This document shows, in pieces, positions 49,359-59,310 of a stretch of 64,000 nt of DNA. The first letter of the stretch is position 1; each line of letters starts with the position of its first letter. The notes under the pieces are model-generated. The model did not search any database. It was not told the DNA's origin and saw only the letters and a list, made by a program, of their open reading frames with translations. The stretch is from Prolixibacteraceae bacterium (GTDB lineage: Bacteria; Bacteroidota; Bacteroidia; Bacteroidales; Prolixibacteraceae). The DNA is taken from contig DMSQ01000046.1 of assembly GCA_003457135.1 (NCBI GenBank), positions 1-64,000 of the forward strand, written 5' to 3'. Position numbers and translations under genes: made by a program.

Positions 49359-50825
49359 ATGACAAATCTTGAATCTCATTTTGATTCGTTCAGAAAGGAA
49401 ATTGTTGGCATTGAACAACATTTCACTTCACCTTATGGAATTAGAAAAGTCATTTATGCCGACTGGATCGCCAGTGGCCGGCTTTATCAACCCATCGAAA
49501 AACAAATTTCGGAGGTTTTTGGGCCATTTGTTGGAAATACCCATTCCGAAACCAGCGAAACCGGAGCATTGATGACCCATGCCTACCATCAGGCACAGCA
49601 AATCATAAAAGCTCATGTGAATGCCGGACCAACCGACATAATCATCACAGCCGGATCGGGAATGACTGCCGTAATTAATAAATTTCAGCGGATGCTGGGA
49701 CTGAAATATTGCGGGAAAGTCAATCATACCGGATGCCTTGACCCACGCGAACGTCCGGTGGTTTTCATTACTCACATGGAACATCATTCGAACCACACCA
49801 GTTGGTACGAAACCAATGCCGATGTGGTGATAATTGATCCGGATGAAAATTTACAGGTTTCTCCTCAAAACCTCCGGAAAATACTTGCAGAATACAAAGA
49901 CCGTTCTTTTAAAATTGGTTCTTTCACGGCCTGTTCCAATGTAACCGGAATCCGGACACCATATTACGAACTGGCGCAAATCATGCACGAAAATGGTGGT
50001 GTGGTTTTCATTGACTTTGCAGCATCGGCTCCTTACGACCAAATAGATATGCATCCTGCCGATCCGATGCAGAAACTGGATGCCATTATGTTTTCGCCAC
50101 ACAAATTCCTCGGTGGTCCAGGTTCTTCCGGAGTATTGGTTTTCGATCAGTCCATGTACCACAATTCAGTTCCTGATCAACCTGGCGGAGGAACTGTTGA
50201 CTGGACCAATCCCTGGGGCGAATACAAATACGTTGATAACATTGAACTGCGGGAAGATGGAGGAACCCCGGGATTTTTGCAAACCATACGAACCGCACTT
50301 TGCATCAGGTTAAAAGAAAAAATGGGGATTGAAAAAATTCATCAACGGGAGAATGAATTGTTGAAAATAGCTTTTGAAGGACTTGACAGCATTCCGGGGG
50401 TGATGATCATGGATAATAAGCATCGGGACCGGTTGGGAATTATTTCATTTTATGTGGTGAAGATTCATTATAATCTGCTGGTCAAACTCCTGAACGATTT
50501 GTATGGCATCCAGGTTCGCGGAGGCTGTGCCTGTGCCGGAACTTATGGTCACATTCTTCTTGAAGTGAGTCATGAATTATCTGATGAAATTACCGGACGA
50601 ATCAATCGGGGCGATTTATCCCTGAAACCAGGATGGGTAAGGTGGTCGCTGCACCCGACAACAACCAATAAGGAAGTCGAAATTTTTATTGATGCACTTC
50701 GCGATATGGTGGAGAACTACGAAAAATATGCAGTGGATTACACCTATTTCCCAAAAGAAAACATTTTCAGGCACAAGAACGAAAATCAGTATTCATCGGT
50801 TGTGAAAGAATGGTTTGAAGTTTAA
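49359..50825 (+). CDS. Class V aminotransferase/cysteine desulfurase-like enzyme
   Basis: This 488-residue PLP enzyme has TAGSGMTAVINKFQRML for cofactor phosphate binding, VFIDFAASAPYDQID with the Asp, and MFSPHKFLGGPGSSGVLVF with the Schiff-base Lys. GGCACAGTYGHILL is a loop resembling the SufS/CsdA active-site Cys region. The ATG at 49359 follows a good AAGGAAG ribosome-binding site. It could be a cysteine desulfurase or another class V lyase. The total length is larger than SufS (406), so I keep the call general. Confidence 0.88.
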   Translation: MTNLESHFDSFRKEIVGIEQHFTSPYGIRKVIYADWIASGRLYQPIEKQISEVFGPFVGNTHSETSETGALMTHAYHQAQQIIKAHVNAGPTDIIITAGSGMTAVINKFQRMLGLKYCGKVNHTGCLDPRERPVVFITHMEHHSNHTSWYETNADVVIIDPDENLQVSPQNLRKILAEYKDRSFKIGSFTACSNVTGIRTPYYELAQIMHENGGVVFIDFAASAPYDQIDMHPADPMQKLDAIMFSPHKFLGGPGSSGVLVFDQSMYHNSVPDQPGGGTVDWTNPWGEYKYVDNIELREDGGTPGFLQTIRTALCIRLKEKMGIEKIHQRENELLKIAFEGLDSIPGVMIMDNKHRDRLGIISFYVVKIHYNLLVKLLNDLYGIQVRGGCACAGTYGHILLEVSHELSDEITGRINRGDLSLKPGWVRWSLHPTTTNKEVEIFIDALRDMVENYEKYAVDYTYFPKENIFRHKNENQYSSVVKEWFEV

Positions 50826-50940
50826 CAGGTCATTTGTTGTCATTTGTTTCACGTCATTGAAAGTCATTTATTGTGTGTGCGACTGAAGTTCACAACAAAT
50901 GACTATGAATGACTAAATGACTACCAATGACGAAGGAGTT
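50826..50940. repeat. GTCATTTG/TGACTA low-complexity tag
   Basis: The gap contains GGTCATTTGTTGTCATTTGT-TTCACGTCATTG, then the complementary words ACAAATGACTATGAATGACT-AAATGACTACCAATGACG. One half can pair with the other to form a long imperfect hairpin. It is related to the words at 30516-30728. Confidence 0.65.
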
Positions 50941-52899
50941 TTACTCATTTTCTATTGGCAGAAACCCATAATCCTTGCTGTACCTCAGCATTTGCGAAGT
51001 ATAATCTTCGTCATAATGAATCAAAACATCGTTGGGCGTACCGCAAGGCCAGGTTTTAAGTTCATATACCGGATTTAAAAAGCCGGCATAGGGAGCCAGA
51101 TCAAGTTTTTTGAAACGGGCCAAAATTTCTTCATGCAATTTTCTATCAACTTTCACGGCAAAGTTTTCAACTAAGTTACGGGCAGCATCCATATCACCTT
51201 CCGATTTGATGCGTTGAACTTTTTTCAGGAGCTGGCCAAACAATTTCCTTAATTCCTGATAATCATTAATCCTAACAAAGGTTTTTTCTTCTGAATGAAT
51301 AAATTCTACTACGTTCTCAGGCCTTCCAGCTTCATAAACCCAAAGTGAAATTAATTGCCGGTTGCGCATGTGGGATTCTTCAATGTTTTGTCCGGATTCG
51401 ATACGGGTCAATTGGGTGATCAGACCATTTCGAAGATAGGAATCATATCCGGCTTTAACTGCGTCAAAACTAGGAACAAGTCCCAGCCTGATCATTTGCT
51501 CATCCATAATAAAAAACATTGCAAAAAGGTCGGCCCGTGTTTCTTCAATGGTCGAATAGTAGTTTTTCAGTTGATCGGTGTTCACCCCTTCCCTAACTTT
51601 TCCAGAACCATGCCCCAGACATTCGTGCAGGTCGGTGAGGAGGTTCCCGGCCAGATAGCCATACGTTTTGGCGCGCTCAATTTCGTCGGTTGAACAGGCA
51701 AATTCTTCAAGCATTCCACTGTTCACTGAATCGAGAAAGTAAGCCCGGGTAATATTTTCGATAGTAACCGATTTGGATCCGTACAGTTCGCGAATCCATT
51801 CAGAATTAGGTAAATTGATACCGATGGGTGTTGCCGGATAACAATCGCCGCCAAGCATCGCCACGTTGATCACTTTAGCGCTGACTCCTTTAACTTCAGC
51901 CTTTTTAAATTCAGGATCAACCGGTGAATGATCTTCGAACCATTGGGCATTTTCACTTATTACTATAGTTCGTTTGGTCGCTTCCATATCTTTGTAATTC
52001 ACAATCGCCTCCCAACTGCCTTTTATGCCAAGCGGATCGCCATACATTTCGATAAACCCGTTCACAAAATCCACCTCACCTTCCTGCTCTTTAACCCAAT
52101 CCATGCAATACTGATCAAATAAAGCCAAATCTCCGGTCTGATAATATTCAACCAAATGATGGATGGTTTTCATTTGGAGTTCGTTCTCGGCATAATCTTT
52201 AGCTTTCGTTAGCCAGTATATGATCTGCTCAATGGCTTTTCCGTATTTACCATCCAATTTCCAGACCTTTTCGGCAAGCTTGCCATTTTCCTTTATCAGT
52301 GTCGAGTTAAGGCCAAATGAGGTTGGTCGGTTTCCAGCGGATGTTTTCAAATTTGCATAAAAGCCTTCGGCCTCATCCTGACTGACACCCTGATAATAAT
52401 TATTGGATGAATATTCAATCAGGTCTTTATCCGGTTCAAGATTTACCCGTTTTATTTCCCGGTCGGGATTAAAAATGACATTTCGGATTTCGGAAATGAA
52501 CATCTCGAAACTCTTTCCTGAAGGAATAGTAAAATCTGACCAATTAGAATTTGAAACTAATTCGTCAAAATAGGTTTTTGGAATACCCGCAGCTAATTTC
52601 CCTGTGGAATAGTGATGATGAATCCCATTCGAAAACCATACCCGTTTCAGATAAATTTCGAACTGTTTAAATTCTTCTGATTCACGATTTCCCGTGTAAG
52701 TTTTCCAGATTGTTTCTAGAACTGAACGAATGCTCAAATTATAACGGTTGTTCTGGTCCCATAAAATATCGCGTCCACAAAGCGCTGCCTGCGATAGGTA
52801 ATAGATGTAAAGCTTTTTCTGCAAATTCAGGGTTTCGAATCCGGGAACGTCGTAACGTAATATTTTCAGGTCAGCAAATTTTTCGGCAAAAACTTCCAT
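50941..52899 (-). CDS. Dipeptidyl-peptidase 3 family metallopeptidase (M49)
   Basis: This protein of about 652 residues has the M49 zinc motif HECLGHGSGKV (H-E-x3-H) and the third ligand in IEETRADLFAMFF. The N-terminal helical lobe includes FETLNLQKKLYIYYLSQAAL and GRDILWDQN, also seen in other family members. DPP III removes dipeptides from the N-terminus of short peptides in the cytoplasm or periplasm. No signal peptide is present with the ATG at 52899, which I prefer, since upstream in-frame codons overlap the trmH end. It is a few bases from trmH. Confidence 0.92.
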   Translation of the reverse strand: MEVFAEKFADLKILRYDVPGFETLNLQKKLYIYYLSQAALCGRDILWDQNNRYNLSIRSVLETIWKTYTGNRESEEFKQFEIYLKRVWFSNGIHHHYSTGKLAAGIPKTYFDELVSNSNWSDFTIPSGKSFEMFISEIRNVIFNPDREIKRVNLEPDKDLIEYSSNNYYQGVSQDEAEGFYANLKTSAGNRPTSFGLNSTLIKENGKLAEKVWKLDGKYGKAIEQIIYWLTKAKDYAENELQMKTIHHLVEYYQTGDLALFDQYCMDWVKEQEGEVDFVNGFIEMYGDPLGIKGSWEAIVNYKDMEATKRTIVISENAQWFEDHSPVDPEFKKAEVKGVSAKVINVAMLGGDCYPATPIGINLPNSEWIRELYGSKSVTIENITRAYFLDSVNSGMLEEFACSTDEIERAKTYGYLAGNLLTDLHECLGHGSGKVREGVNTDQLKNYYSTIEETRADLFAMFFIMDEQMIRLGLVPSFDAVKAGYDSYLRNGLITQLTRIESGQNIEESHMRNRQLISLWVYEAGRPENVVEFIHSEEKTFVRINDYQELRKLFGQLLKKVQRIKSEGDMDAARNLVENFAVKVDRKLHEEILARFKKLDLAPYAGFLNPVYELKTWPCGTPNDVLIHYDEDYTSQMLRYSKDYGFLPIENE

Positions 52900-52906
52900 T
52901 TGTTCT

Positions 52907-53581
52907 TTATTTATCGAGTTCGTAAAATTTCTTCTCCAATAAATCCACCCGTTTAATTGATACCCGCAACCATTCAAGTAACAAATTCTGTTTTTCGTCT
53001 TCAGTCAAATTCCAGTTAATGGCAGGATTAGCACGTAGCTGATGAGTAAGATGATGTAAAGTGACTGCTACAGCGACTGAAACATTCAGGCTTTCAGTAA
53101 AACCAACCATCGGAATTTTCATGAATTCATCGGCATCCTGATTAGCCCATTCCGAAAGACCTGGCCGCTCACATCCAAAAACTATGGCAGCTTTTCCTTT
53201 TTCAAGATCAAAATTTTCAAGGCTTATATCGTGTTCGTGAGGGCTGGCCAATACAATCCGGTAGCCTTCCTGACGTAATTTTTTCAGGGCCTTTTGAGTA
53301 TTCATTTCATGGTCGTTATACCGGTTAACTGTAATCCAGTTGGAAGCGCCCCTAACCACGTCGGGATTAACATGAAAAACATTTTTGTTCTCGATGACAT
53401 GAATATTCTGAACTCCGAAACAATCAGCAGTCCGAACGACAGCGCTGGCATTTTGAGCCTGATAGATATCTTCAAGAACCACGGTCAGGTAATTGGTCCT
53501 GAATGACAGTATTTGATGGAAAAGAGCAAGCCTTTCAACTGTAACAAATCCGGAGAGAAACTGAATCAATTTATGGTTCAT
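52907..53581 (-). CDS. SpoU/TrmH family RNA 2'-O-methyltransferase
   Basis: This SPOUT enzyme of about 224 residues has motif 1 NASAVVRTADCFGVQNIHVI, motif 2 IVFGCERPGLSE and motif 3 ESLNVSVAVAVTLHHL, the trefoil-knot SAM site. The N-terminal RLALFHQILSFRTNYLTVVL arm is typical of tRNA (guanosine-18) TrmH. The ATG at 53581 begins at the domain, and upstream codons overlap the HU terminator. Its exact tRNA or rRNA target is not certain. Confidence 0.9.
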   Translation of the reverse strand: MNHKLIQFLSGFVTVERLALFHQILSFRTNYLTVVLEDIYQAQNASAVVRTADCFGVQNIHVIENKNVFHVNPDVVRGASNWITVNRYNDHEMNTQKALKKLRQEGYRIVLASPHEHDISLENFDLEKGKAAIVFGCERPGLSEWANQDADEFMKIPMVGFTESLNVSVAVAVTLHHLTHQLRANPAINWNLTEDEKQNLLLEWLRVSIKRVDLLEKKFYELDK

Positions 53582-53610
53582 CTTATTTTTTTTGGCCTGG
53601 CAAAGATAAA

Positions 53611-53643
53611 AAAAGGGATGCACATCAATTATGCATCCCTTTT
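53611..53643 (-). terminator. Rho-independent terminator after HU gene
   Basis: The 12-bp stem AAAAGGGATGCA/TGCATCCCTTTT with a nine-base loop is followed on the minus strand by a further T-rich run, 23 bases after the HU stop and before the trmH start. Confidence 0.85.
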
Positions 53644-53665
53644 GTAAATTTTTTCAGGAGAAATA

Positions 53666-53935
53666 CTAGATCGTATCAGCTAATTCAGCACCTGGTTTAA
53701 ATTTAACAACTTTCTTCTCAGCAATGTTAATTACTTTACCAGTCTGTGGGTTTCTGCCAGTTCTTGCGCTGCGTGAAGCAACTGAGAAAGAGCCAAAACC
53801 AATAAGGGCAACGCGATCTCCATTTTTCAGGGCATCAGAAGTGGCATCTACAAAAGCATCTAGGGCTTTTTTCGAATCAGCTTTTGTTAAATTAGCTTTT
53901 TCAGCAATTGCATCGATTAATTGTGCTTTGTTCAT
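53666..53935 (-). CDS. HU family DNA-binding protein
   Basis: This 89-residue bacterial HU has MNKAQLIDAIAEKANLTKAD as the helical dimer part and IGFGSFSVASRSARTGRNPQ-TGKVINI as the DNA-binding arm with the R-N-P tip. It bends DNA and helps compact the nucleoid. A second HU gene lies at 58625, and the two share the fold but differ clearly in sequence. The gene has its own terminator. Confidence 0.95.
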   Translation of the reverse strand: MNKAQLIDAIAEKANLTKADSKKALDAFVDATSDALKNGDRVALIGFGSFSVASRSARTGRNPQTGKVINIAEKKVVKFKPGAELADTI

Positions 53936-54188
53936 AAGAAAACTTGTTTAAGGTTAAAAATATTTGAATAAAAAAATCAAATTCAAGTCTGATTAAAACG
54001 AACCAAAAACATGAAACCTTAATAAAATCAATGCTTTCAAATGGTTAATTTTAATTTGATACTAAATTCCTAAATATGATTCAAAAAAACAACCCTTCTC
54101 ATAAGTTTTTTATAAAATTATTTTTACCATAATTCCACCAAAATGCTTTTGAAAATTGAAAAAATGTTCTACTTTTGCCACCTCGTTT

Positions 54189-54275
54189 GGAGAGATGGCA
54201 GAGTGGTCGAACGCGGCGGTCTTGAAAACCGTTGACCGTGTGAGCGGTCCGGGGGTTCGAATCCCTCTCTCTCCG
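54189..54275 (+). tRNA. tRNA-Ser (TGA)
   Basis: This is an 87-base cloverleaf. The acceptor stem is GGAGAGA/TCTCTCC with discriminator G. The D arm contains TGGCAGAGTGGTCGAA, the anticodon stem CGGTC loop TTGAAAA has anticodon TGA, and the long variable arm TTGACCGTGTGAGCGGTC is typical of tRNA-Ser. The T arm is GGGGGTTCGAATCCCTC. No encoded CCA is present. Confidence 0.95.
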
Positions 54276-54281
54276 CAAACA

Positions 54282-54316
54282 TAAAGGCCTGAATTTCAAT
54301 GAAATTCGGGCCTTTA
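54282..54316 (+). terminator. Terminator after tRNA-Ser
   Basis: TAAAGGCC(T)GAATTTC pairs with GAAATTC(G)GGCCTTTA, followed by TCATTT. The near-perfect stem of about 15 bp is seven bases after the tRNA. Confidence 0.8.
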
Positions 54317-54549
54317 TCATTTACTCAATTAAGCTACATATCACATCCGCAAGCAGTCATTTTCCAAGCATCATTACTAAATCTCCTCAATCAAAATCCA
54401 TTGTACCCTGTAAAATTAATAGATATCTCATCCTTTATCAGGGTTGAAACAGGTTTTCATGATGAACCGAATCAGTAGATATGATCGGGGAAACCTGCAA
54501 AATATTTCCAATTTTAGCTAACTTTCCGGTGAACTTAACCTGATATACC

Positions 54550-55895
54550 ATGAATTTCAACCGACGTACATTTGTAGAAACCACGATTAAAGGTGGCCTG
54601 GCCTTAGCAGTCGCTCCGCATTTCGGATTTTCTGCCGGTACCTTTCAAAAAATTGAGGTATTGAATCCCCGTAACAGGGTGCCGATTAGTTTGATCATTG
54701 ATGATTCAACGTGCTTGGTGAATTTGGCCCATTTCGGTATTCCGCAGTTTGCCGAAGTCTTTCCGGAAAATTACAAACAAGACTGGCGTTAACTTCCCCG
54801 CGAAATTCCGGACAGTTTTGTACGCGAATTTGGCGAATGGAGCCTTGACAACGGTGTTAAAGGAAAATACAGCATAGTACCCTACACTGCCTGTACCGGA
54901 TGGGTGAACCGGTTTATCCCCGGATGGACCAAACGCGAACTGGAAGACAGTCTTAAGCTCGTGCGCGAAACAATTATGCCTAACTGGGATATTCATCCCG
55001 AAATGATTAGCCACACACGGGTTATTGACATCAAAACCGGGAAACCATTTGCACAGGCCACTCCCGAATTTATGGAAAACTGGGAATGGAGCCAGAAGAA
55101 AAGCGCCGACGAACTGGCAGCTTACCAGGCTTACGCCCTGAATATTTTAAAGGAAGCTGGCCTTCCATGCGAAGGATTAACCACTCCGGGTGGTTATGGC
55201 GGTCGAAATCAGGATAACCTGGCTTAGGTACTTTGCAGGCGGTGCGCGATGTATATGGGGCTGAAATCCCGCATTACTTCCGCGACTTGTTTACCGAAAA
55301 AAGTGAAAGTGTGGCGCCTCAGGTGAAATTTCCGTCTGACCTGAATAGTAGCGATCCGAAATGTGTGGTTTCGATTATTGGCTGCACCGGCGACTGGTTT
55401 GGTGGCTGGGACGGATTGGAGCCGGGTGATGTGGATCAATTTATTACTGAAGATTTGCAGCATGGGCGAATGGTTGATGTTATTGACAGCGGCGAACCGG
55501 CAATTATGGTATGCCATTGGCCGGGTATTTATTTCAACGGCGACAAAGTGGGCTTTAACATCTTGAAAAAAGTTACACAACGGCTGAATCAAAAATACGA
55601 CCACTTAATCTGGATGAAACTGAGCGAAATCTCCCGCTACTGGGCAGCTAAAGAATTAACTTCAATTACTGTTACCGGAAATACCATCAAACTCAAAGCC
55701 CCGTTTGCAGCGCCTGACTTTACTTTGAAAATTGAACCTTCGGTAAAAAATCCAATCCTGAAAAATGGCGCTCCGCTGCAAAGGATAAGCAACCTGAAAG
55801 ATTTAAAAACCAATACTTTCTTGACAGGTAAATCGGAAACTGTTTTATGTTTCGATTTGAAAAAAGGGGAAACGGAAATTGTTATTTCCCTTTAG
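54550..55895 (+). pseudogene. Tat-signal carbohydrate-related gene, broken by stop and frameshift
   Basis: The first part has a twin-arginine-like start (NFNRRTFVETTIKGGLALAV) and VPISLIIDDSTCLVNLAHFG. An in-frame TAA at 54790-54792 interrupts it (after YKQDWR), and the same frame then continues PREIPDSFVREFGEWSLDNG, VKGKYSIVPYTACTGWVNRF and NWDIHPEMISHTRVIDIKTG up to QDNLA with a stop at 55225-55227. From 55233 the next frame continues the protein (VRDVYGAEIPHYFRDLFTEK, ITVTGNTIKLKAPF) to 55895. The LIIDD ... HPEMxxH pattern resembles polysaccharide-deacetylase-like secreted proteins, though I cannot name the family. One nonsense change and one frameshift indicate a recent pseudogene beside the GH95 gene. 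Confidence 0.75.
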
Positions 55896-55903
55896 TTCTA
55901 CTT

Positions 55904-58306
55904 TTACCAGCTCAATACCAAAGTCTGGCCTTTTTTTAGATTGATTTCCTTTTTATCATTGCCATAGAAGAGTGTAGTTCTTCCGGAGTTTTTTGCAAAA
56001 ACACCCAGCTTTTTTACGGTTTTGCCAGTCCACTCCATCGTAACCACAAAGCCCCCCCGGGTACAAATTCCGGTGACCGAACCGTTCTCCCATGCATCAG
56101 GCAAGGCCGGCAATAAATGAATTTCATTTTCGGTTGACTGAACCAGCATTTCGGCCACAGCAGCGGCTCCGCCAAAATTGCCATCAATCTGGAATGGCGG
56201 ATGGGCATCGAACAAATTTGGATAAGTTCCACCGCCTCTCACATAATCAGTTTTTACTCCATCAGGTTCAACATATTTCAGCAGTTCGCGGTACATTTTA
56301 TAGGCATGGTTGCCATCCAACAAACGCGCCCATAGATTAATCCGCCAGCCTTTCGACCAACCAGTTGTTTCATCGCCTTTTATTTCGAGTGTTTTCCGGC
56401 AGGCATTGGCCAAATCAGGAGTCAATGAAGGTGAAATGTGGTTGCCCGGGTAAAGCCCGAATAAATGTGATTGATGCCGGTGCTGCGGTTCCTGATCTTC
56501 CCAGTCGAAATACCACTCCTGAAGATTGCCTTTCTTTCCAATCTGGTAAGGATACAATTTTGACAGCGCCACTTCCAGTTTATTTCTGAAATCAGCATCC
56601 GTATTTAATACTTTCGAAGCCTGAATGGTTTGCTGAAAGCATTCGCGAATCATGGCCAAATCGGCTGTTCCGCCATACAGAGTTGCCCCTGCATATCCTT
56701 CGGGAGTTATATAGATATTTTCGGGCGAGGTGGAAGGCGAAGTAATCAGCTTGCCATTTTTGTCTTCAACCAGCCATTCCAAACAGAATTGGGCAGCGCC
56801 TTTCATCAGTTCGTACGCTTCCTCTTTCAGAAATTTCTGATCGCGGGTAAATTGGTAGTGTTCCCACAAATGGGTACTTAACCAGGCCCCGCCCATGTTC
56901 CAGTTGGCCCAGTTCGGATCGCCGGTCCCGAAATCGCCAACCGGGTTGCTCATGGCCCAGATATCTGAATTATGGCAGACTGTCCAACCATTCACCCCAT
57001 AAAAGGTTTTGGCAGTTACTTTTCCGGTAGTGGCGGCATTCTTAATGAAACTAAGCAATGGCCGGTGCATTTCTGAAAGATTGGTATTTTCGGCCAGCCA
57101 GTAGTTTTCTTCTGCATTGATGTTTGTAGTATAATTGCTGCTCCATGGCGGACGCAGGTGAGGGTTCCAGATTCCCTGCAAATTGGCCGGAACGCCCGGT
57201 GTACGAGAACTACTGATGAGCAGATACCTTCCAAACTGAAAATACAATACCTCCAGGTTTTTATCTTCTTTTCCTTCGGCATAGCGCCTTAGCCGTTCAT
57301 CAGTAGGTAAATCGGGGGCATCGGTTTTGCCCAGATTCAGGCTGACACGGTTGAAGAATTTCTGATAATCGGCCAAGTGAGACTTTTTAAGCTTATCAAA
57401 GGATTTTGAAAATGCTTTTTTCAATTGGTTATTGGCCAACAATTCGGCATTCAATCCTTCAGTTGCCGGATTTTTATCGAAACCATTAAAACTGGTGGCA
57501 ATTGAAATATAAACCAATGCTTCTGATGCTCCTGAAAGGCAAACAGACTGACCGGTTGAAGTAAGGTTTCCATCCTTGTTTTTAATCTTCACACGAGCAG
57601 CAAACCGGGTACCTTTGTTTTCATCGAAAACAACTGCATTAGGCATATTGCCCCGGTAGCTCGGTTCTGCATGAATGGGCGCATAACCTTTTGCATTCAG
57701 CATATTATCCACTATAGAAACCGAATTTTTAAGCTGACTCTCGAATTTTATTCCGAAGTTTAATGCCCCTTTCCTACTGCTTGTCAGCTTAATCACCATC
57801 ATCTGATCAGGCCAGGAGATGAAATACTCGCGGGTATATTGAACTCCGTTTATTTCGTAACTGACTTTTGAAATAGCTTCTGAAATATTAAGCTCTCTCC
57901 TGTAATTCTTTGGATCGCCCTCGTTTTCAAATTCCAGGAACAGTGTTCCCAGTGGTGCGTACGATTCTGAAAATTTACCCTGAAGCTTCTTGTTGAGTTG
58001 ATCGGCCAGCTTATAGTCTTCATTTTTCAAAGCTTCGCGAATGGCCGGAAGGTTTTTATATGCTTCAGGGTTCATGTTCGGATTTACCGGTTCGCCCGAC
58101 CAAAGCGTGGCATCGTTGAGGAATATTTTATCGGATGTGACACCGCCAAAAACTGAGGCGCCCATTCTGCCGTTGCCAATAACAAGGCTCTCCTCAAAAT
58201 ATTGGGCGGGCTGCTTGTACCAAAGTGTATTTGCCGATTGAGTGAATCCGTATAAGGAACTGATAAAAAAAACCAGGATGAGAAAAATGAATAATTTGGA
58301 CTTCAT
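55904..58306 (-). CDS. Glycoside hydrolase family 95 (alpha-L-fucosidase/galactosidase-like)
   Basis: This secreted 800-residue enzyme has a signal peptide, then the GH95 N-terminal beta domain (PAQYFEESLVIGNGRMGASV, FLNDATLWSGEPVNPNMNPE) and the (alpha/alpha)6 catalytic barrel (NLQGIWNPHLRPPWSSNYTT-NINAEENYW; TGDPNWANWNMGGAWLSTHL; SQHRHQSHLFGLYPG-type LFGLYPGNHISP). Length is normal. GH95 enzymes remove alpha-1,2-L-fucose or L-galactose from glycans. Together with the divergent damaged Tat-signal gene it suggests use of host or algal glycans. Confidence 0.95.
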   Translation of the reverse strand: MKSKLFIFLILVFFISSLYGFTQSANTLWYKQPAQYFEESLVIGNGRMGASVFGGVTSDKIFLNDATLWSGEPVNPNMNPEAYKNLPAIREALKNEDYKLADQLNKKLQGKFSESYAPLGTLFLEFENEGDPKNYRRELNISEAISKVSYEINGVQYTREYFISWPDQMMVIKLTSSRKGALNFGIKFESQLKNSVSIVDNMLNAKGYAPIHAEPSYRGNMPNAVVFDENKGTRFAARVKIKNKDGNLTSTGQSVCLSGASEALVYISIATSFNGFDKNPATEGLNAELLANNQLKKAFSKSFDKLKKSHLADYQKFFNRVSLNLGKTDAPDLPTDERLRRYAEGKEDKNLEVLYFQFGRYLLISSSRTPGVPANLQGIWNPHLRPPWSSNYTTNINAEENYWLAENTNLSEMHRPLLSFIKNAATTGKVTAKTFYGVNGWTVCHNSDIWAMSNPVGDFGTGDPNWANWNMGGAWLSTHLWEHYQFTRDQKFLKEEAYELMKGAAQFCLEWLVEDKNGKLITSPSTSPENIYITPEGYAGATLYGGTADLAMIRECFQQTIQASKVLNTDADFRNKLEVALSKLYPYQIGKKGNLQEWYFDWEDQEPQHRHQSHLFGLYPGNHISPSLTPDLANACRKTLEIKGDETTGWSKGWRINLWARLLDGNHAYKMYRELLKYVEPDGVKTDYVRGGGTYPNLFDAHPPFQIDGNFGGAAAVAEMLVQSTENEIHLLPALPDAWENGSVTGICTRGGFVVTMEWTGKTVKKLGVFAKNSGRTTLFYGNDKKEINLKKGQTLVLSW

Positions 58307-58624
58307 GAAATCAGGTTTTAGATTAGGTTTTCCAAAGAAAACGTTTTTTCATACAAAAACATCGCTCCTGACTCATTTATCAAAGCAAAAGACCAATGAT
58401 ATCAGGTTGGTGGTTAATATCCACCGTCGGCAGCACCGAATAAACCAGAAAATACAACTACAAAATCAGGCAATTTGCTGAAAAAGCCAAATTTTAAGAC
58501 TCCTAAACCTAAAAAAGACTATTTTTAAAAACCCAATTTTTAAGCTACGGGTTTAAGGAAATATTATACTACCTTAGTTTAGTGTATATTTAATCCTATT
58601 TATTAACATCTAATTCAAAAAATC
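58307..58624. other. Intergenic region upstream of second HU gene
   Basis: No gene is supported in these 318 bases. The last 70 bases are AT-rich and contain TATATTTA (about 58584-58591), close to the TAnnTTTG promoter element, before the HU start. A weak inverted-repeat element (GGTTGGTGGTTAATATCCACC) lies near 58405. Otherwise nothing recognisable is seen. Confidence 0.5.
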
Positions 58625-58894
58625 ATGAACAAAGCTGAATTAATTTCCGCAATTTCAAAACAAGCTGATTTATCAAAAGCACAGGCTACCAAAGCCATTA
58701 ACTGTTATCACGAAATTGTTAAAAAAGAGATTAAAGCGGGAAATAGTGTAGGTGTTGTGGGTTTTGGTACCTTCACATCAACTGAAAGAAAAGAAAGATC
58801 CGGTCGTAATCCACAAACCGGGGCAGCGTTAACAATAAAAGCGGCAAAAGTGCCAAAGTTTAGACCAGGCAAAGCGCTGAGGGACTCCATTTAG
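58625..58894 (+). CDS. HU family DNA-binding protein (second copy)
   Basis: This 89-residue HU-like protein has MNKAELISAISKQADLSKAQ at the dimer part and VGFGTFTSTERKERSGRNPQ-TGAALTI as the arm with the R-N-P tip. It is more basic than the copy at 53666 and is likely a paralog with its own expression control. It is preceded by a long AT-rich leader and followed by a strong terminator. Confidence 0.95.
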   Translation: MNKAELISAISKQADLSKAQATKAINCYHEIVKKEIKAGNSVGVVGFGTFTSTERKERSGRNPQTGAALTIKAAKVPKFRPGKALRDSI

Positions 58895-58928
58895 TAGTGC
58901 CTTAACTCCGCAAAATAAAAATAATAAA

Positions 58929-58974
58929 AATCGGGAAGCCCTGTAAAATCATGTTCTACAAAGCTTGCCCGATT
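58929..58974 (+). terminator. Terminator after second HU gene
   Basis: AATCGGGAAGC pairs with GC-TT-GCCCGATT around a 23-base loop, 34 bases after the HU stop. The transcript side continues with GAATATTTTT. Confidence 0.7.
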
Positions 58975-59133
58975 GAATATTTTTCACTTATTTAAGTGAA
59001 AAACATCGTTGCGGATGAAAATTACATATTCTTCAGAAATAATCAATTCTTTTGGCGGAATAAATTTCGCTGATCATATTGTCGGAAAAGACTTTGTTTA
59101 TGACACTATTCCGAAAAGTCAAAAAATTTAAAA

Positions 59134-59228
59134 TGCCACCAAGACACCAAAACACTAAGTTGCACAAAGCATTGAATATCTGTTATATATTCTTAGTGAA
59201 CCCTTCGTGACTTTATGTCTTCGTGGCA
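59134..59228. repeat. Dispersed inverted repeat of CACCAAGACACC type
   Basis: The left arm TGCCACCAAGACACCAAAAC-ACTAAG (59134-59159) is complementary, with a few gaps, to the right arm CTTAGTG ... CTTCGTGACTTTATGTCTTC-GTGGCA (59192-59228). Such CTTCGTG/CACTAAG inverted repeats are scattered in many genomes. The rest of the gap 58975-59310 shows no gene. Confidence 0.75.
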
Positions 59229-59310
59229 GAAAAAGACTTATCGGATTGGGCTCAACCTTCAAAAAAAAGGGATGGAATCTCTGGCAAAAATTATTATGAC
59301 TTTAATATGG

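Noticed and set aside
58242..58481. Plus-strand frame overlapping the GH95 signal peptide region
   Set aside because: It is antisense to the GH95 start and extends into AT-rich DNA with no conserved pattern.
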